From JAGQVA01 sp033764335 (GTDB lineage: Bacteria; Bacteroidota; Bacteroidia; J057): 64,000 bases of DNA. The position numbers and the translations under genes were made by a program. The notes under the pieces are model-generated. The model ran no database searches. It was not told the DNA's origin and was given only the letters and a program-made list of their open reading frames with translations. The DNA lies in contig JANRJC010000068.1 in the NCBI GenBank assembly GCA_033764335.1, positions 1 to 64,000 of the forward strand. The letters are read 5' to 3'. Positions 26,868-35,033 of the stretch are shown here, piece by piece (position 1 is the first letter of the stretch; the number at the start of each line of letters is the position of its first letter).

Positions 26868-27824
26868 TTGGTTGAACACACTTTTTTGCTTGAAGACATT
26901 AGTCCGCTGGAAGTTTACGGTGTGAATAATGTGCGTCTCCATCAGATTGAGGAAGGTTTTCCCGGAGTAAAATTTGTAGCAAGAGGGGACGAACTAAAGG
27001 TGCAAGGGGAAGCAGAGCGAATTGAAAAAATTAAAGCGATTCTGGCTGCTATTTTTGATGAGATTAAACGAAAAGGGCGGATTTCCGAAAATAAATTCAG
27101 CGAAATATTGTTACCCAGTTCGCCAGCATTGAACGAAAAGCACCCTTTTGCCAGTGAGGATGAGGTAATTGTCCATGGGGGCGGTGGGTTAATGGTAAAA
27201 CCCAAAAACAAGGGCCAGCGGCAGATGGTAGGAGCGGAGCAGCAAAATGATATAGTTTTTGCCATAGGCCCCGCCGGTACCGGAAAGACATATATGGCCG
27301 TGGCACTTGCGGTCCGGGCCTTAAAAGAAAAAAAAGTTCGCAAAATCGTATTGTGTCGTCCTGCGGTGGATGCCGGAGAGAGCCTAGGTTTTTTGCCGGG
27401 AGACATGAAAGAAAAAGTAGATCCCTATCTGCGTCCTTTATATGATGCTTTGGGTGATATGATTCATACCGAGAAGCTCAAATATTATATGGACAACAAT
27501 ATCATCGAAATTGTGCCATTAGCTTATATGCGGGGACGTACCCTCAGCCATTCGTATGTAATCATGGACGAAGCCCAAAATGCTACTGAGATGCAGATGA
27601 AGATGTTCTTGACTCGTTTGGGAGAACATTCGCACATGATTATTACCGGCGATGATACCCAGATTGACTTGCCTTCACGTCAGCGGTCGGGGCTGATTCA
27701 CGCGGCACGCCTTATGACGGGGATAAAAGGCATTGCCTTTGTGCATCTCACCGCCTCCGATGTCGTAAGACATCGCTTGGTCAAAGACATTCTGGCGGCT
27801 TATGAAAAAGCCGGGAATAAATAA
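26868..27824 (+). CDS. phoH: PhoH-like ATPase
   Basis: The 318-residue protein has a KH-like N-terminal region followed by a P-loop ATPase domain. This shows Walker A GPAGTGKT near residue 134, a conserved RPAVDAGESLGFLPG segment near 165, Walker B VIMDEAQNAT near 231 and the sensor GDDTQIDLP near 261. PhoH-like proteins are ATPases linked to RNA handling and phosphate-starvation regulons; their exact role is unsettled. Translation probably starts at the TTG at 26868, which keeps the conserved N-terminus (FLLEDISPLEVYGVNN). The 270 bp between the upstream divergent gene and this start hold no obvious feature beyond AT-rich promoter-like sequence. Confidence 0.92.
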   Translation: MVEHTFLLEDISPLEVYGVNNVRLHQIEEGFPGVKFVARGDELKVQGEAERIEKIKAILAAIFDEIKRKGRISENKFSEILLPSSPALNEKHPFASEDEVIVHGGGGLMVKPKNKGQRQMVGAEQQNDIVFAIGPAGTGKTYMAVALAVRALKEKKVRKIVLCRPAVDAGESLGFLPGDMKEKVDPYLRPLYDALGDMIHTEKLKYYMDNNIIEIVPLAYMRGRTLSHSYVIMDEAQNATEMQMKMFLTRLGEHSHMIITGDDTQIDLPSRQRSGLIHAARLMTGIKGIAFVHLTASDVVRHRLVKDILAAYEKAGNK

Positions 27825-27862
27825 ATACCCCCGACTTTGTTTTATATTTTGTGAAATTTCGT

Positions 27863-28741
27863 CTAAACCAATTGGCGCAAGGCGCGGGCCATGGTGCTGC
27901 CTATTTCGGCAGGAGTTTCTACAACATGGATACCACAATCGGCCATAACGCGCATTTTTTCCGCAGCAGTACCTTTTCCTCCGGAAACGATCGCCCCGGC
28001 ATGTCCCATGCGGCGTCCGGGAGGGGCCGTCTGGCCGGCGATAAAACCGACAACCGGTTTTTTTACATTATCTTTAATCCAGTAAGCGGCGATTTCTTCA
28101 TTGGATCCGCCGATTTCACCGATCATGATAATGCCGTCGGTGTCGGGATCTTCATTAAATAATTTGATGATATCGAGGTGGGTAGAACCAATAATCGGAT
28201 CACCACCAATTCCAACACAGGTGGACTGGCCCATATTCTGTTTGGTCACCTGATCTACGGCCTCGTAGGTAAGCGTACCGGAGCGGCTGATGATACCGAC
28301 TCTTCCGGGTTTGTGAATAAAACCGGGCATGATCCCCATTTTGCATTCACCGGGAGTGATGATACCGGGGCAGTTAGGGCCGATCATTCGCACGCCGCGA
28401 TCATCAATATATTTTTTGGCGTAAATCATATCATTTATGGGAATGCCCTCGGTGATAGTTACAATAAGACTAACCCCCGAATCAGCGGCTTCCATGATGG
28501 CATCTGCGGCATACGCCGGAGGCACAAAAATGATCGAGACATTAGCACCGGTAGCTTTTACAGCCTCGGCAGCAGTATTAAACACGGGCCGATCCAGATG
28601 AGACTGGCCACCTTTGCCGGGAGTAACACCTCCTACGACCTGAGTGCCGTATTCAATCATTTGCTGGGCATGGAAGGTTCCTTCTTTACCAGTAAAACCC
28701 TGGACAATGACTTTAGAGTTTTTGTTTACTAATATACTCAT
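27863..28741 (-). CDS. sucD: Succinyl-CoA synthetase alpha subunit
   Basis: The 292-residue protein has an N-terminal CoA-binding Rossmann domain (QGFTGKEGTFHA near residue 14, GGVTPGKGG near 37) and the ligase domain. The phosphorylated histidine lies in GHAGAIVSGGKGTA near residue 248. It forms the catalytic alpha subunit of the citric-acid-cycle enzyme that makes ATP or GTP from succinyl-CoA. The beta subunit gene is not in the window. A -7 element lies about 44 bp upstream. Confidence 0.95.
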   Translation of the reverse strand: MSILVNKNSKVIVQGFTGKEGTFHAQQMIEYGTQVVGGVTPGKGGQSHLDRPVFNTAAEAVKATGANVSIIFVPPAYAADAIMEAADSGVSLIVTITEGIPINDMIYAKKYIDDRGVRMIGPNCPGIITPGECKMGIMPGFIHKPGRVGIISRSGTLTYEAVDQVTKQNMGQSTCVGIGGDPIIGSTHLDIIKLFNEDPDTDGIIMIGEIGGSNEEIAAYWIKDNVKKPVVGFIAGQTAPPGRRMGHAGAIVSGGKGTAAEKMRVMADCGIHVVETPAEIGSTMARALRQLV

Positions 28742-28784
28742 GGGTTGAGATAGGAATTGGATGATACAGCGAAAACTATCCTTG

Positions 28785-28792
28785 CAAAGTTA
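28785..28792 (-). promoter_or_regulatory. -7 element of sucD
   Basis: On the minus strand this reads TAACTTTG, matching TAnnTTTG, 44 bp upstream of the sucD start codon. No clear -33 element was found. Confidence 0.45.
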
Positions 28793-28806
28793 CCGGCAAT
28801 CCTCCA

Positions 28807-28847
28807 AAAATAAAAGCCCCGTCTGTATCAAACGGGGCTTTTATTTT
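28807..28847. terminator. Strong terminator hairpin downstream of the barrel-protein gene
   Basis: A perfect 16-bp inverted repeat (AAAATAAAAGCCCCGT and its complement) encloses nine bases and has A/T tracts on both sides. It lies just after the stop of the minus-strand gene ending at 28862 and insulates the sucD promoter. Confidence 0.9.
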
Positions 28848-28861
28848 GATAAATCAAAAGG

Positions 28862-29515
28862 TCAGAATCCGTAAATCAGTCCTATACCCCAGTTTCCCAT
28901 CGGGAAAGTAAAAGAAGATACTACTTCTTTGGTATCCACATTTTTAAAAACCAGGTCAGAATTTACTTTAAAAGGAGAAAAATGGAAACGTCCGGTAAGT
29001 GGGTTGCCTCGGGACAAAATCGTCAGTTCTGCAACCACACTGGGGTTGGTGTAACCGTTGCGGGTTTTTCTGCGAAGCGAAATGTCGCCCGTCTGCTGCG
29101 AAAGAAAAGTGTAACTGGCTCCGATACCCGTGGCAAAACCTATCGCCTGCTGGTTGTAAGGGGTTGAATTAGCGCCTACTCTGGCCATTAGATATACCGG
29201 TGCCTGGATGACATAATTTACTCGGGTATATATCGCTGATCCATTGGATACCGGTACAAAGTTTAGTCCTACTTGAATGCTGGGATCCACTCCAAAACTG
29301 AAAATATCATTGTAATGGGCAATGGCATAATATGTACCGATATGAAAATTGTAAAAAGAAGACAAGGTGGAAGTCGGTCCGCCGGGGGTTTCTTCAAGGG
29401 TCGCAAATTCCCACATAAACCCCATGTGAGGAACAAGCTTGTCCGTGAGTTGTGCCTGTAAAGGGGAAATTCCTAGTCCGATAATGCTGCTAATAAGAAC
29501 CAATATGTTACGCAT
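28862..29515 (-). CDS. Exported beta-barrel-like protein of unknown function
   Basis: The 217-residue protein has a signal peptide (MRNILVLISSIIGLGIS, cleavage after LQAQ). The remainder has alternating hydrophobic/polar strands and Gly/aromatic spacing, ending NWGIGLIYGF, which suggests a small outer-membrane beta-barrel. I do not recognise a named family. It is flanked by a terminator on its 3' side and diverges from the DUF3822 gene, so it is probably a single-gene unit. Confidence 0.7.
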   Translation of the reverse strand: MRNILVLISSIIGLGISPLQAQLTDKLVPHMGFMWEFATLEETPGGPTSTLSSFYNFHIGTYYAIAHYNDIFSFGVDPSIQVGLNFVPVSNGSAIYTRVNYVIQAPVYLMARVGANSTPYNQQAIGFATGIGASYTFLSQQTGDISLRRKTRNGYTNPSVVAELTILSRGNPLTGRFHFSPFKVNSDLVFKNVDTKEVVSSFTFPMGNWGIGLIYGF

Positions 29516-29620
29516 GGTTTAAATCAATTATAGTTTGAAAGCAAAAAATGAAAGTATAGATTTTTCCCATCACTGTAAAACGAATTTCACAGGGTTTGTG
29601 TTTATCTTAGCCTGTACTTT

Positions 29621-30490
29621 ATGACCCCGAATCGGGATTTTATGGTTAATACACCGTTTGAACAGATTACCCACATTCCTCAGAATATACGGGAATCCCT
29701 CCTGGCAACCTGTCAGCTTGTGGTTTTTTTGCAGTCCTCGCGCGTTTACTATTTGCTGATCGCTCCTTCCGGAGAAATAGTTTTGTGCCGGGAGTGTATC
29801 AATTCCCGTAGATTTTCGCAGGAAATGTTTCTCCGGTTTGTTCTGGAAAAAGATAAACTCTTATCCACTCCGTTTTTAAGTTGTCGGATTTATACATCTT
29901 CTCATCTATTTACTTTTTTCCCCGGTGATCTTTGGGAAACCCGCGAAAAAGGCCTGATAGCAAGAGCCTCGCTCAGCGACCAAATGGACGATAAAGAAAT
30001 TTTTATCCATGAAAGCAAAACCCTTAATTCTCAGCTCATCTGCTTCCTTCCTCCGGGGATTCCTCATCTACTCGACCGCTATATTCGGCATTATTCCCTT
30101 AGCCATATTGGTATGCTAATGGCTGAAACAACCGTTATTGCCTGTCCAAATGAGGTGATGATTTCGGCGTTGGTCATGGACGATTATATTCTGATTTCAG
30201 CCGTGAAAAAAAACCAGTTGCTTTTGTGTAATAGCTACCACCACCATTCACCTTCGGATATGGTTTATTTTATCCAGACAGTGCGAGAAGTAACGGGACT
30301 GGTTCAAAATAATGTTCCGATATACGTAATGGGTGAACTTGGCGAAAAGATCACCCGTGAAGGCGGGCTTTGGGAATATCTTCCCGATTTAAATGTACCG
30401 GACACCGATTCTCCTTTTTATGCTCCGGGAATAGCGGAAAGTCAATGGTGGAAATTTTCTTTTCTGGCAAACATCACAAAACCATCATGA
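29621..30490 (+). CDS. DUF3822 protein (actin-like ATPase fold, rsmD neighbour)
   Basis: The 289-residue protein matches DUF3822, a Bacteroidota-specific family predicted to have an actin/ASKHA-like fold. Visible blocks are FLQSSRVYYLLIAPSGEIVLC near residue 36, ETTVIACPNE near 168 and a late IYVMGELG near 228. Its function is unknown. It is consistently placed before rsmD, and here its stop codon overlaps the rsmD start (ATGA). An alternative start at the Met at residue 8 would remove seven residues. Confidence 0.8.
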   Translation: MTPNRDFMVNTPFEQITHIPQNIRESLLATCQLVVFLQSSRVYYLLIAPSGEIVLCRECINSRRFSQEMFLRFVLEKDKLLSTPFLSCRIYTSSHLFTFFPGDLWETREKGLIARASLSDQMDDKEIFIHESKTLNSQLICFLPPGIPHLLDRYIRHYSLSHIGMLMAETTVIACPNEVMISALVMDDYILISAVKKNQLLLCNSYHHHSPSDMVYFIQTVREVTGLVQNNVPIYVMGELGEKITREGGLWEYLPDLNVPDTDSPFYAPGIAESQWWKFSFLANITKPS

Positions 30491-31026
30491 GGATTATCGG
30501 AGGCAAATTTGGTGGCAGGAATATCCAGGTGCCGAAAGGGCTGCCCGTGCGGCCTACGACGGATCGCACAAAAGAAGCCCTATTTAATATACTCAACAAC
30601 GAACTCGACTGGAGCGAAACCCAGGTTCTCGACTTATTTGCCGGCACCGGAAATATTTCATTGGAATGCCTGAGTCGGGGTGCTGCATTCGTGACGAGTG
30701 TGGATCAAAATGCGAAGTGTATTGCAGCGATTCAGGCCTCATTTGCCCAACTTTCCATCACCAATGCCCGCGCCACACGAGCCAACGTCTGGCAGTATGT
30801 AAAACAGCCTCCGGTGAGTTATGGACTCATTTTTATGGATCCACCTTACGATATGCCCCGACAGAATGAACTCATTCAGCAGCTTTATAACGGCGGATGG
30901 CTTGCGGATGAAGGAATTATGATTGTAGAACACACTTCACATACATTATTTTCCTCCTTACCGGGATTTGATTTTTCCCGCGTTTACGGGAGTTCAACCT
31001 TAAGTTTTTTTCGTCATTCCGGATAA
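30487..31026 (+). CDS. rsmD: 16S rRNA (guanine966-N2)-methyltransferase
   Basis: The 179-residue protein begins MRIIGGKFGGRNI and has the signature PTTDRTKEALFNIL near residue 22. SAM motif I is DLFAGTGNISLE near residue 48, and the catalytic FMDPPYDMP is near residue 116. It methylates G966 of 16S rRNA during small-subunit assembly. It overlaps the DUF3822 gene by four bases (ATGA) and is followed 37 bp later by coaD, a common bacterial pairing. Confidence 0.94.
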   Translation: MRIIGGKFGGRNIQVPKGLPVRPTTDRTKEALFNILNNELDWSETQVLDLFAGTGNISLECLSRGAAFVTSVDQNAKCIAAIQASFAQLSITNARATRANVWQYVKQPPVSYGLIFMDPPYDMPRQNELIQQLYNGGWLADEGIMIVEHTSHTLFSSLPGFDFSRVYGSSTLSFFRHSG

Positions 31027-31063
31027 ATCCGTATCTTTTATTAGTCTCCCAGAATCCAGCAAC

Positions 31064-31540
31064 ATGAAAAAAGCCCTTTTCCCCGGTTCCTTTGATCCCA
31101 TCACCATCGGCCATGTCGAGATTATCCGGCGCGGTTGTGTCCTTTTCGATCAGGTGATTGTCGCTATCGGTGTCAATAGTCAGAAAAAATATTTGTTTAG
31201 CCTCGAAGATCGAATGAAAATGCTGGAGGCTTGTTTTGGGGATGATCCTCAGATAATCGTAACCGCTTATGAAGGGCTTACCGTGGACTTCGCCCGAGAT
31301 CAGGGCGCAAAATTTATCCTGCGGGGATTGCGTTCACCGCAGGATTTGAGTTATGAGCAGCCGATCGAGCTGATAAACAAACACATGGCTCCCGAGATCG
31401 AAAATGTACATTTGCTCAGCAGCCCGGGGACGGCAATGGTCTCTTCCACCATTGTGCGGGAAGTGATCAAATACAAAGGCCATGTGGACGGGCTTTTGCC
31501 GCCGGAGATTGTGCCTTTTGTAAGAGAGTTGATGTATTAA
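31064..31540 (+). CDS. coaD: Phosphopantetheine adenylyltransferase
   Basis: The 158-residue nucleotidyltransferase has FPGSFDPITIGHVEII at residues 6-21 (the T/HxGH motif) and VSSTIVREV near residue 126. It catalyses the penultimate step of coenzyme A synthesis, joining AMP to 4'-phosphopantetheine. Length is normal for the family. It is the last gene of the DUF3822-rsmD-coaD unit and converges on aspS with a 9-bp gap. Confidence 0.96.
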   Translation: MKKALFPGSFDPITIGHVEIIRRGCVLFDQVIVAIGVNSQKKYLFSLEDRMKMLEACFGDDPQIIVTAYEGLTVDFARDQGAKFILRGLRSPQDLSYEQPIELINKHMAPEIENVHLLSSPGTAMVSSTIVREVIKYKGHVDGLLPPEIVPFVRELMY

Positions 31541-31549
31541 AAACAGGGA

Positions 31550-33319
31550 TTACAAATCCAGCTTAATCCCCAGGTCTTTCATGGCATTTGCCGGAATCTC
31601 CGCCGGTGCATCCATCATCAGGTCTCGGCCTCCGGCCGTCTTCGGGAACGCGATGACATCGCGTATGCTGCTTTCGCCTGCCAGCAACATCACAAAACGG
31701 TCCACGCCGAAAGCACAGCCTCCATGTGGCGGTGCGCCGTATTCAAAAGCGCGCAGCATAAAGCCAAATTTGGCGTCTTTTTCCGCTTCGGTCAGGCCCA
31801 AAATGTCAAAAATTTTGTCCTGAACATCCTTGCGGTGAACCCGGATACTTCCGCTCACAATTTCGTTGCCGTTCATCACCATGTCATAACTCTGAGCGAC
31901 TACCCGTTCCGGATCGCTGTAAAGATATTCCAGGTCATGTTCACGGGGCATACAGAAAGGGTGATGGGCGAAAGTGAGTTCGCCGGTTTCTTCGTCTTTT
32001 TCAAACAAGGGGAAATCCACTACCCAAAAAACCGACCAGGCTTTGGGATCAATCCAGCCTTCTTCTTTGCCCAGGAGCAACCGCAGGTCGCCCAGAATTT
32101 TACGGGTTTTATTTTTGAGTTTATCCGCCACTATCAGCAGCATATCGCCCGGCTGAGCACCTGCAAATTCACAGATACGCTGAAGTTGTTCGGGAGAATA
32201 ATATTTTTCAATGGAAGACTTAATCGTGCCGTCTTCATTGTATTTGATATAGACAAGGCCGGAAGCTCCGCGATGCGGTTCTTTGACAAAGTCGGTGAGT
32301 CGGTCGGTTTGTTTGCGCGTATAGTGGGCGCAGCCTTTAGCATTGACCGCAGCGATGAGTCCGTCAGTTTCCAGCAGAGTATTAAACATACTGAAATCCG
32401 TGCCGCCCATTACCTCGTTGAGTTCGATGATTTTGCAGTCAAAGCGGAGGTCCGGTTTATCCGAGCCGTAGTAGCGAATGGCGTCTTTGTAAGTGAGCCA
32501 GAGGAAAGGAGGAAGATCCACGTCAAGCACTCTTTTGAAAACGTGTTTTGCCAGACCTTCAAACATATCGAGAACGTCTTTTTGCTGAACAAAAGACATT
32601 TCGCAGTCTATCTGAGTAAACTCCGGCTGGCGGTCGCCGCGGAAGTCCTCGTCGCGGAAACATTTGACAATCTGATAGTAGCGGTCCATGCCAGCGACCA
32701 TCAGCAACTGCTTCAGAATCTGCGGAGACTGAGGCAGCGCATAAAAAGAGCCTTTAGCAAGCCTTGAAGGAACGACAAAGTCGCGAGCACCTTCCGGTGT
32801 GGATTTGATGAGAAACGGAGTTTCGATTTCGACAAAATGGTTGCCGTCGAGATATTCTCTCACCGCCTTCATGGCTTTGGCGCGAAGGATGAGGTTGTCG
32901 CGCATTTTGGGGCGACGTATATCGAGGTAGCGATATTCCATGCGGAGTTCTTCGCCCCCGTCGGTATCATTTTCGATTTTGAAAGGAGGGAGTTTCGATT
33001 CGCTGATAACCTCAATAGCGGAGGGAATCAGTTCGACCTCACCCGTGGGGATTTTAGTATTTTTGCTTTCCCTTTCAGCCACATTTCCAGTGACACGAAT
33101 CACATACTCGCGGCCCAGTTTGCGGGCCTGTTCGTAGATTTCAGGAAGCTGATCCGATTTAATGGAGACCTGCGTGATCCCGTAGCGGTCGCGGAGATCC
33201 ACAAAAAGAATATAACCAAGATCACGAGATTTGTGGACCCATCCGGAGAGGGTAACTTCCTGCCCGACGTGCTCCATTCTCAATTCACCACAACTATGCG
33301 TTCTAAGTGTTGTCTTCAT
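31550..33319 (-). CDS. aspS: Aspartyl-tRNA synthetase
   Basis: The 589-residue class II synthetase has an N-terminal OB-fold anticodon-binding domain (SGWVHKSRDLGYILFVDLRD near residue 25) and the catalytic core. Motif 2 is FRDEDFRGDRQPEFTQID near residue 220, and motif 3 is GCAFGVDRFVMLLAG near residue 535. The bacterial GAD insertion lies between. Full length suggests the bacterial type; whether it discriminates Asn-tRNA cannot be told by eye. A -7 element sits 26 bp upstream. Confidence 0.96.
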   Translation of the reverse strand: MKTTLRTHSCGELRMEHVGQEVTLSGWVHKSRDLGYILFVDLRDRYGITQVSIKSDQLPEIYEQARKLGREYVIRVTGNVAERESKNTKIPTGEVELIPSAIEVISESKLPPFKIENDTDGGEELRMEYRYLDIRRPKMRDNLILRAKAMKAVREYLDGNHFVEIETPFLIKSTPEGARDFVVPSRLAKGSFYALPQSPQILKQLLMVAGMDRYYQIVKCFRDEDFRGDRQPEFTQIDCEMSFVQQKDVLDMFEGLAKHVFKRVLDVDLPPFLWLTYKDAIRYYGSDKPDLRFDCKIIELNEVMGGTDFSMFNTLLETDGLIAAVNAKGCAHYTRKQTDRLTDFVKEPHRGASGLVYIKYNEDGTIKSSIEKYYSPEQLQRICEFAGAQPGDMLLIVADKLKNKTRKILGDLRLLLGKEEGWIDPKAWSVFWVVDFPLFEKDEETGELTFAHHPFCMPREHDLEYLYSDPERVVAQSYDMVMNGNEIVSGSIRVHRKDVQDKIFDILGLTEAEKDAKFGFMLRAFEYGAPPHGGCAFGVDRFVMLLAGESSIRDVIAFPKTAGGRDLMMDAPAEIPANAMKDLGIKLDL

Positions 33320-33344
33320 ATTCGGATTACAATTTTTCAGACTG

Positions 33345-33352
33345 CAAAACTA
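33345..33352 (-). promoter_or_regulatory. -7 element of aspS
   Basis: On the minus strand this reads TAGTTTTG, matching TAnnTTTG, 26 bp before the aspS start codon. The -33 region has no clear TTG. Confidence 0.45.
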
Positions 33353-33446
33353 GGACATTAACCCGGAGAATGGGAACTTTTTGGAGGAAAAAGTGAGAAA
33401 TATTCTTAAAAAATAGTAGTATCTTTAAACGATCAAATCAGAGTAT

Positions 33447-33977
33447 ATGTCCAATCAGATTTCATTTGCCGATTTGCCACATTATACGGTGGAAGATTAT
33501 AATAAATGGGAAGGAAACTGGGAACTGATTCACGGTATTCCTTATGCAATGCCGCCTGCGCCCCGGCGGAACCATCAAAAAACAAGTGTAGTAATATCTG
33601 CGAAGTTATACCAAAAACTTCAGAATTGTGATCAATGTGTTGTTTTCCAACCGATAGATATATTGATCAATGAAGATACTGTTCTTCAGCCTGACATTTC
33701 AATTGTTTGTGGTGACGACAAGGATGACGATAATAGCCTTCCCATCCTCATCGTAGAAATCCTTTCGCCATCCACCGCCCTGAAAGACCGAAACCTGAAA
33801 TTTCGTCTTTACGAATCCAATGGCATCAAATATTACTGGCTGGTAGAGCCTGATCAGAAATGGGTGGAGGTGTATGAACTCATTGACGGCAAATACGCAA
33901 GGCTGGAAGTGACAGGCCCCGTTACTTTTGATTTGGGCGAATGTGTATTTGACTTCGACTTTCGGGAAATTTTTTAA
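33447..33977 (+). CDS. Uma2 (DUF820)-family PD-(D/E)XK protein
   Basis: The 176-residue protein matches the Uma2 restriction-endonuclease-like family: TVEDYNKWEGNWELIHGIPYAM near the start, then VVFQPIDILINEDTVLQPDISIVC near residue 64, LPILIVEILSPST near 98 and IKYYWLVEP near 124. The acidic and lysine residues of the nuclease-like site (QPD, VEILS, LKF) appear present. Family members occur in large numbers in some genomes and no firm role is known. It overlaps the convergent downstream gene by four bases. Confidence 0.85.
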   Translation: MSNQISFADLPHYTVEDYNKWEGNWELIHGIPYAMPPAPRRNHQKTSVVISAKLYQKLQNCDQCVVFQPIDILINEDTVLQPDISIVCGDDKDDDNSLPILIVEILSPSTALKDRNLKFRLYESNGIKYYWLVEPDQKWVEVYELIDGKYARLEVTGPVTFDLGECVFDFDFREIF

Positions 33978-34339
33978 ATGTCCTCTTTTTCCTCCAGATC
34001 GTATTCCGCAAATACCACTTCTTTATCCTTATAAGTAATCGAAAACCCTACGGTGTGCCCTTCCACATACACTTTCGGATTGTATTCAATGTCAATGGTC
34101 GCGTATTCCGTTACGACTTCCTTGTTGATTTTTTGTTCCAACTGGTAAACACTGTTGATAAAATCCTCCAGGATTTCCGCATTAAAAATAAGCTTTTTCA
34201 GCACTTCCGGCGACATCTGCATACCGAGATCGTTGATCATCATGCGGGCATCGTCGTGATTGAGGTAGCGGGATCGGCCTCTTTCGAAGCGGGGAACAAT
34301 ACTTTTGGTAAGGCGGGCGAGACGTTTGAAATCAGACAT
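33974..34339 (-). CDS. Small uncharacterised protein
   Basis: I do not recognise the family of this 121-residue soluble protein. It begins MSDFKRLARLTKSIVPRFER, has an HDD motif near residue 28 and a probable helical middle (PEVLKKLIFNAEILEDFI), and ends in an acidic beta-rich tail (YDLEEKEDI). The open frame extends upstream to 34477, but that extension would overlap the start of the opposite-strand DUF4920 gene and looks non-coding. The two genes diverge with about 137 bp between starts, which contains the DUF4920 promoter. Confidence 0.6.
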   Translation of the reverse strand: MSDFKRLARLTKSIVPRFERGRSRYLNHDDARMMINDLGMQMSPEVLKKLIFNAEILEDFINSVYQLEQKINKEVVTEYATIDIEYNPKVYVEGHTVGFSITYKDKEVVFAEYDLEEKEDI

Positions 34340-34412
34340 AAGCAAATATTTTTTCACACAGGCTAATATTACGAAAATCCTTCCGGAAAGATTAATTCCC
34401 GATGAGGAACAA

Positions 34413-34443
34413 TTGCCCCTGAAAACGAAATTCAGTACATTTG
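34413..34443 (+). promoter_or_regulatory. Promoter of the DUF4920 lipoprotein gene
   Basis: TTG (34413-34415), a 20-base spacer and TACATTTG (34436-34443) fit the Bacteroidota promoter form. The start codon is 32 bp downstream. Confidence 0.65.
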
Positions 34444-34475
34444 TGGTCAATATTTTTTTCACAAACTGCAAAAAC

Positions 34476-35027
34476 ATGAAAAAGACTTTTTTTCTGATCG
34501 TGGCTGTAGCATTATTCCTCTTTGCATGCAGCGAATCAGCCGATAATCACCACGATGAAACCGTTGCGGAAACCAGTGAAACCGCCGAAAAAATGGTTTA
34601 CCCCGCCGACAGCGTTTCGCCCAACGGCCTTGTTTCTTTTCACGGCCTCCGCATCAATGAAGACGGTGTTATGCCCGTGATGAAAGTTTCCGAAATTATG
34701 CCCGCCGGAAGTGCCGACCAGATGGTCAAACTCGAAGGAACCATCGAAGCCTGCTGCCAGGCCAAAGGCTGCTGGATGACCGTAAAACTTCCCAACGAAG
34801 AATCCATGCGGATTACCTTCAAAGACTATGGATTTTTTGTGCCTAAAGACGCTGCAGGAAAAACCGCCATATTTGAAGGACGCATTGCATACGATACCAC
34901 TTCCGTAGAAACCCTTCGCCACTATGCAGTGGACGGCGGAATGACCGAAGAAGCCGCAGCCGAAAAATATACCGAACCCAAAGTAGAACTTTCCTTCGAA
35001 GCCACCGGCGTAATGATCAAAGGATAA
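34476..35027 (+). CDS. DUF4920 lipoprotein
   Basis: The 183-residue protein has a lipoprotein signal (lipobox LFAC, Cys near residue 18), a low-complexity linker with HHDETVAETSETAEK, and a C-terminal domain of the DUF4920 type. That domain contains LEGTIEACCQAKGCWMTVKL near residue 88, with a Cys-Cys...Cys cluster, and FKDYGFFVP near 112. The fold is OB-like and the cysteine cluster suggests metal binding, but no reaction is known. The aldehyde dehydrogenase gene starts 6 bp downstream, so they are probably co-transcribed. Confidence 0.78.
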   Translation: MKKTFFLIVAVALFLFACSESADNHHDETVAETSETAEKMVYPADSVSPNGLVSFHGLRINEDGVMPVMKVSEIMPAGSADQMVKLEGTIEACCQAKGCWMTVKLPNEESMRITFKDYGFFVPKDAAGKTAIFEGRIAYDTTSVETLRHYAVDGGMTEEAAAEKYTEPKVELSFEATGVMIKG

Positions 35028-35033
35028 ATATCA

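Noticed and set aside
31724..32767. A 347-codon open frame on the plus strand inside aspS
   Set aside because: It is antisense to the conserved synthetase core and is low in recognisable motifs.
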